DNA of 6,864 nt from Deltaproteobacteria bacterium RBG_16_54_11. Lineage in GTDB: Bacteria; Desulfobacterota; B13-G15; RBG-16-54-18. The translations under genes and the position numbers were made by a program. The stretch is from positions 373 through 7,236 of the forward strand of contig MGQS01000085.1 of NCBI GenBank assembly GCA_001797905.1, read 5' to 3'. Positions 4,046 to 6,864 of this stretch are shown here, piece by piece (position 1 is the stretch's first letter; the number at the start of each line of letters is the position of its first letter). A model generated the notes under the pieces. It had not been told where the DNA came from. It searched no databases and worked only from the letters and a program-made list of their open reading frames with translations.

Positions 4046-5939
4046 GATGCAAGACCGACTTCACCTCCTGGGCGATCCCCTCGGGGTCAAGACGGTACTT
4101 TCGCCGCAATACGGCCTGCGGGCTGTGTTCAACAAAGCGCGCCGGGATGCCGAGGCAATGGACACGGGGAAGGGGGCACCCCCTGGTATGGAGAAACTCC
4201 AAGACAGCGCTGCCGAAACCGCCAGACACCACATTCTCCTCCACAGTCATCAGGACTCGGTGCCTCCTTGCCAGATCGTCGATCAGCTCCTCATCGAGAG
4301 GGACCACAAACCTGCTGTTGACCACGGTAACCCCGATCCCCTCCTTGTCGAGAAGGGCGGCTGCCTGGAGGGCGGGGTAGACGGTGGAGCCGATGGCCAA
4401 GATGAGGACATCCGCACCCGCCCGCAGGACCTCCCCTTTGCCGATCTCCAAGGGTTTGATCTCCTTATCCAGAGGCACGCCATACCCGCTGCCCCGCGGA
4501 TACCGAAAGGCGATCGGGCCATCTTCATACTGGATCGCGGTAGCTAAGATCCGGCGCAGCTCATTTTCATCCTTGGGGGCCATGAGGATCATCCCCGGGA
4601 TATGGCGCAGATACGAGAGGTCGAAGAGACCCTGATGCGTGGGTCCATCCTCGCCCACGATCCCCCCCCGGTCCATGGCAAATACCACGGGGATTCGCTG
4701 GAGGCAGACGTCGTGGACGATCTGATCATAGGCCCGCTGTAGGAAGGTGGAATAGATGGCCACCACCGGGCGCAGCCCCTCCAGGGCCAACCCCGCAGCA
4801 AAGGTCACACCATGCTGCTCGGCGATGCCGATGTCGTAAAAACGCTTGGGAAACTGCTCGGCGAATTCAACAAGGCCCGTACCCAAAGGCATGGCAGCGG
4901 TAATAGCTACTACCCGCTCATCCTCGCGAGCCAGTTCCACCAAGGTCTTACCGAAGATCTCGGTGTACGTCGGCGGGGAGGAGTTGGTGTATATCTTCCC
5001 CGTCGCCCGCTCAAACCGACCCACGCCGTGATATATGTCCGGGTTTTCTTCGGCAGGGGGATAGCCTTTTCCCTTTTTGGTAAGCACATGGATGAGGATC
5101 GGTCCTTTCAACTTTCTGATGTTCCGCAAGGTCTCGATGAGATGATCGAAGTGATGCCCCTCGAGAGGGCCGAAATACTGAAAGCCGAGTTCCTCGAAGA
5201 GTATACCGGGTACCAGCAGTCCCTTTAATGATTCCTCGGACTGTTTGACAAGCTTTAGAACAAACGAGCCGATGCCGGGGATCTCCTGCAGAAATCTTTT
5301 CATATCATCACGAAAGCGGTTGACACGGTGACCCGTCATGATCCTGTTCAGGTAGGCGGATACGGCCCCGACACTCTTTGAGATGGACATCTCATTGTCA
5401 TTCACCACCACGATGAGATCCCGTTTCTGTTCCCCGGCACAGTTGAGGGCCTCAAAGGCCATGCCCGCCGTCAAGCCGCCATCCCCGATGATTGCTATTA
5501 CCTTGTGGTCTTCGCCGCGCAGGTCACGGGCCTCGGCCATGCCGAGCGCCGCCGAGACGGAGTTGCCGCTGTGGCCTGACCCGAAGGTATCATAGAGGCT
5601 CTCCTCCCGCTTGGGAAAACCGCTGATCCCCCCTTCCTGCCTCAGGGTCTTGAACCGCTTCCTCCTGCCGGTGATCAATTTATGAGCATAGGCCTGGTGC
5701 CCCACGTCCCAAATGAGTTTGTCCCGGGGGGTATCGAAGACATAGTGCAGGGCCAGCGTCAACTCCACCACGCCCAGGCTCGGGGCGACGTGGCCCCCCA
5801 CCTGGGAACAGGTGGAGATGATCTCCTCCCTGATCTCCTCGGCCAGGCGGGGGAGGTCGTTGCGCTCCAATCGCCTCACATCGGCCGGCGAATCGATGCC
5901 GTCGAGGATCCGCTTTGGCCCCTTCTGCTGCTCAGCCAT
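4023..5939 (-). CDS. dxs: 1-deoxy-D-xylulose-5-phosphate synthase
   Basis: This thiamine-diphosphate enzyme condenses pyruvate and glyceraldehyde 3-phosphate to DXP, the first and often rate-limiting step of the MEP isoprenoid pathway. The 638-residue length is normal. Visible motifs in order are GGHVAPSLG (48-56), WDVGHQAYAHKLITGRR (77-93) and GSGHSGNS (120-127). The ThDP/Mg site follows: GDGGLTAGMAFEALN (152-166) and VVNDNEMSIS (178-187). Next come the catalytic glutamate E374 in GIAEQHGVTFAAG, DRGGIVGEDGPTHQG (423-437; H435 active site) and RYPRGSGYG (479-487). DRGG replaces the more usual DRAG, a mild change. The C-terminal transketolase domain is complete, ending near EHSPQAVLRRKYRLDPEGI. 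The ATG at 5939 has GAGGAAGG upstream and overlaps the xseB stop by 8 bases. The usual partner ispA is not between xseB and dxs. The supply of undecaprenyl and quinone precursors fits the wall-related neighbour upstream. Confidence 0.98.
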   Translation of the reverse strand: MAEQQKGPKRILDGIDSPADVRRLERNDLPRLAEEIREEIISTCSQVGGHVAPSLGVVELTLALHYVFDTPRDKLIWDVGHQAYAHKLITGRRKRFKTLRQEGGISGFPKREESLYDTFGSGHSGNSVSAALGMAEARDLRGEDHKVIAIIGDGGLTAGMAFEALNCAGEQKRDLIVVVNDNEMSISKSVGAVSAYLNRIMTGHRVNRFRDDMKRFLQEIPGIGSFVLKLVKQSEESLKGLLVPGILFEELGFQYFGPLEGHHFDHLIETLRNIRKLKGPILIHVLTKKGKGYPPAEENPDIYHGVGRFERATGKIYTNSSPPTYTEIFGKTLVELAREDERVVAITAAMPLGTGLVEFAEQFPKRFYDIGIAEQHGVTFAAGLALEGLRPVVAIYSTFLQRAYDQIVHDVCLQRIPVVFAMDRGGIVGEDGPTHQGLFDLSYLRHIPGMILMAPKDENELRRILATAIQYEDGPIAFRYPRGSGYGVPLDKEIKPLEIGKGEVLRAGADVLILAIGSTVYPALQAAALLDKEGIGVTVVNSRFVVPLDEELIDDLARRHRVLMTVEENVVSGGFGSAVLEFLHTRGCPLPRVHCLGIPARFVEHSPQAVLRRKYRLDPEGIAQEVKSVLHHGKGAAR

Positions 5940-6177
5940 CCTCTTTGCCTTCCTCCATCTTAAATGGCTGTGCCGTCATCTTTCCGCCCTCGTCCTTGAG
6001 CACTATCTCTACTCGCTTCTGCGCCTCATCGAGCTTGGTGTGGCATGAGCGGGAGAGCTTTACCCCTTGCTCGAAGAGCTGGAGGGCCTCCTCCAGGGGG
6101 ATCTCCCCCTGTTCGAGTCGATTCACGATCTCCTCCAACTCCCGCAGCGCCTCCTCAAAGGCCTTCTCTTTCTTCAT
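5932..6177 (-). CDS. xseB: Exodeoxyribonuclease VII small subunit
   Basis: XseB is the small subunit of exonuclease VII, which degrades single-stranded DNA into acid-soluble oligonucleotides. Several XseB chains bind each catalytic XseA large subunit. The 81-residue protein shows the family pattern FEEALRELEEIVNRLEQGE (7-25), IPLEEALQLFEQGVKLSRSC (26-45) and LDEAQKRVEIVL (49-60), two helices expected to form a coiled coil. The tail is charged. The ATG at 6177 is preceded by AAGGA with an 8-base spacer and lies within the end of the M23 peptidase gene (23-base overlap). The stop overlaps the dxs start by 8 bases. The partner xseA is not in the window. In related genomes it often lies just upstream of the peptidase gene, so it may be just beyond the right edge. 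Confidence 0.93.
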   Translation of the reverse strand: MKKEKAFEEALRELEEIVNRLEQGEIPLEEALQLFEQGVKLSRSCHTKLDEAQKRVEIVLKDEGGKMTAQPFKMEEGKEDG

Positions 6178-6864
6178 ATCCCTTTTCCTTATTCTCCGGA
6201 AGAACAGCCCTCAAGAGTGCAGAGGGATCCACCCGTGCTTTGAGCAACCTGATGCCCCAGTGCAGGTGGGGCCCGGTGACACGGCCGGTGGCCCCCACCA
6301 GGCCGATGCAGTCATTGATCGCCACCGTATCCCCTGCTTTGACCCGCATCTCTGACAAGTGAAAGTACATGGAATAGAGACCGAACCCATGATCTATTAT
6401 AATGGTCTTGCCGCTCAAGTACAACTCTTGGGCAAAGACCACCATCCCCGAGTTGCAGGCGGCCACCTCTGTCCCCAAGGGTGCCCCGATATCCACCCCG
6501 TTGTGCGGGGAGCGGTCCTGGCCGTTGATGATCCTGCGCAGGCCAAAGGCGCCTGTTATCGGTCCGTCCACGGGCCTGACAAAGGGAAGGCGCCACAACC
6601 GTTCGGGTCTGACCTGGTTGAAGATTCCCATAAGCAGCTTATTCTCCGCCAGGACCCGCTTCAGGGCCTCCCCTTTCAGATCCACCAGCTCCTGAGGGAG
6701 TGTCAAGCGCTGGACCTCGAACCCCCCTGCCTCCACCTGCACCTCAAAGACCTGCTCAGAGGACCTACCCTTGTGATCCTTGACCTCCACCCTGAGCAGA
6801 TACGGGCCCGGCGGGGTTTTCAGGTCCACCCCTGCGATGCCGGAGAAAACCCCTTGTTCCTGTT
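6155..6864 (-). CDS. M23 family metallopeptidase (murein endopeptidase), 5' end cut by window edge
   Basis: This is the C-terminal 235 residues of an M23 (LytM-type) zinc peptidase, expected to act outside the cytoplasm on peptidoglycan cross-links. The frame is open to the right edge, so the signal peptide is not visible. An internal GTG at 6829 is not the true start because the upstream codons (QEQGVFSGIAG) continue an Ig-like N-terminal domain running through about residue 45 (TPPGPYLLRVEV...VFEVQVEAG). A linker with RLTLPQELVDL follows, then the peptidase core: PVDGPITGAFGLRR, SPHNGVDIGAP (zinc ligands H120 and D124 of the visible part), YFHLS (H168) and GPHLHWGI (H199 and H201). All ligand and catalytic histidines are present, so it should be an active enzyme rather than a degenerate LytM factor. 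It overlaps xseB by 23 bases. Related genomes commonly place such a gene beside exonuclease VII genes. Confidence 0.93.
   Translation of the reverse strand, partial: QEQGVFSGIAGVDLKTPPGPYLLRVEVKDHKGRSSEQVFEVQVEAGGFEVQRLTLPQELVDLKGEALKRVLAENKLLMGIFNQVRPERLWRLPFVRPVDGPITGAFGLRRIINGQDRSPHNGVDIGAPLGTEVAACNSGMVVFAQELYLSGKTIIIDHGFGLYSMYFHLSEMRVKAGDTVAINDCIGLVGATGRVTGPHLHWGIRLLKARVDPSALLRAVLPENKEKGYEEREGL

Noticed and set aside
3164..4321. A 385-codon open frame on the plus strand opposite tlyA and dxs
   Set aside because: It runs antisense to two certain genes and spans their junction. The translation is rich in proline, glycine, histidine and arginine with no recognisable domain, as expected for the mirror of GC-rich coding DNA.
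3846..4547. A 233-codon plus-strand open frame opposite tlyA and dxs
   Set aside because: It is a shadow of the conserved minus-strand genes with no domain signature.
6827..6829. GTG as the start of the M23 peptidase gene
   Set aside because: The frame continues open to the right edge with plausible domain sequence, and an exported peptidase would need a signal peptide that this start lacks.

Overview
This window is a tightly packed block of housekeeping genes, all read from the minus strand (right to left). Composition is moderately GC-rich (high fifties percent by eye) with G/C favoured at third codon positions. The gene order (M23 peptidase, xseB, dxs, tlyA, DUF4416, yicC, remA/DUF370, gmk, rpoZ, then gap) and protein sequence style point to a deltaproteobacterial-type (Desulfobacterota or related) chromosome. 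This is inferred from gene content, since there is no rRNA or other taxonomic marker here.

Layout in transcription order. At the right edge is the 3' part of an exported M23 peptidase gene whose 5' end lies outside the window. It overlaps xseB (exonuclease VII small subunit), which overlaps dxs (first step of the MEP isoprenoid pathway), which overlaps tlyA (rRNA 2'-O-methyltransferase), which overlaps a DUF4416 gene of unknown function. That gene shares an ATGA stop/start with yicC (endoribonuclease family). Short gaps of 11, 21 and 12 bases then separate yicC from remA, remA from gmk (guanylate kinase) and gmk from rpoZ (RNA polymerase omega). After rpoZ comes a predicted intrinsic terminator with two alternative hairpins. 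Next is the 5' two-thirds of a type I glyceraldehyde-3-phosphate dehydrogenase gene with its own good ribosome binding site, cut by the left edge.

Nine genes from the M23 peptidase to rpoZ look like one transcription unit: there is no intergenic room for internal promoters, and several starts seem to depend on translational coupling. The gene set joins wall remodelling, DNA repair, isoprenoid precursor synthesis (the lipid carrier for wall synthesis), ribosome modification, RNA turnover, GMP phosphorylation and RNA polymerase assembly, a growth-linked mixture. No stretch over 300 bases lacks a gene, and the longest gap is the 54-base rpoZ-gap spacer. I see no tRNA, rRNA, CRISPR array, insertion sequence or phage gene.

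I do not see an obviously new defence or mobile system. The points most worth following are the uncharacterised DUF4416 gene between two RNA-metabolism genes, the RemA homologue with all three key arginines, the absence of ispA between xseB and dxs, and the two-hairpin terminator before gap.
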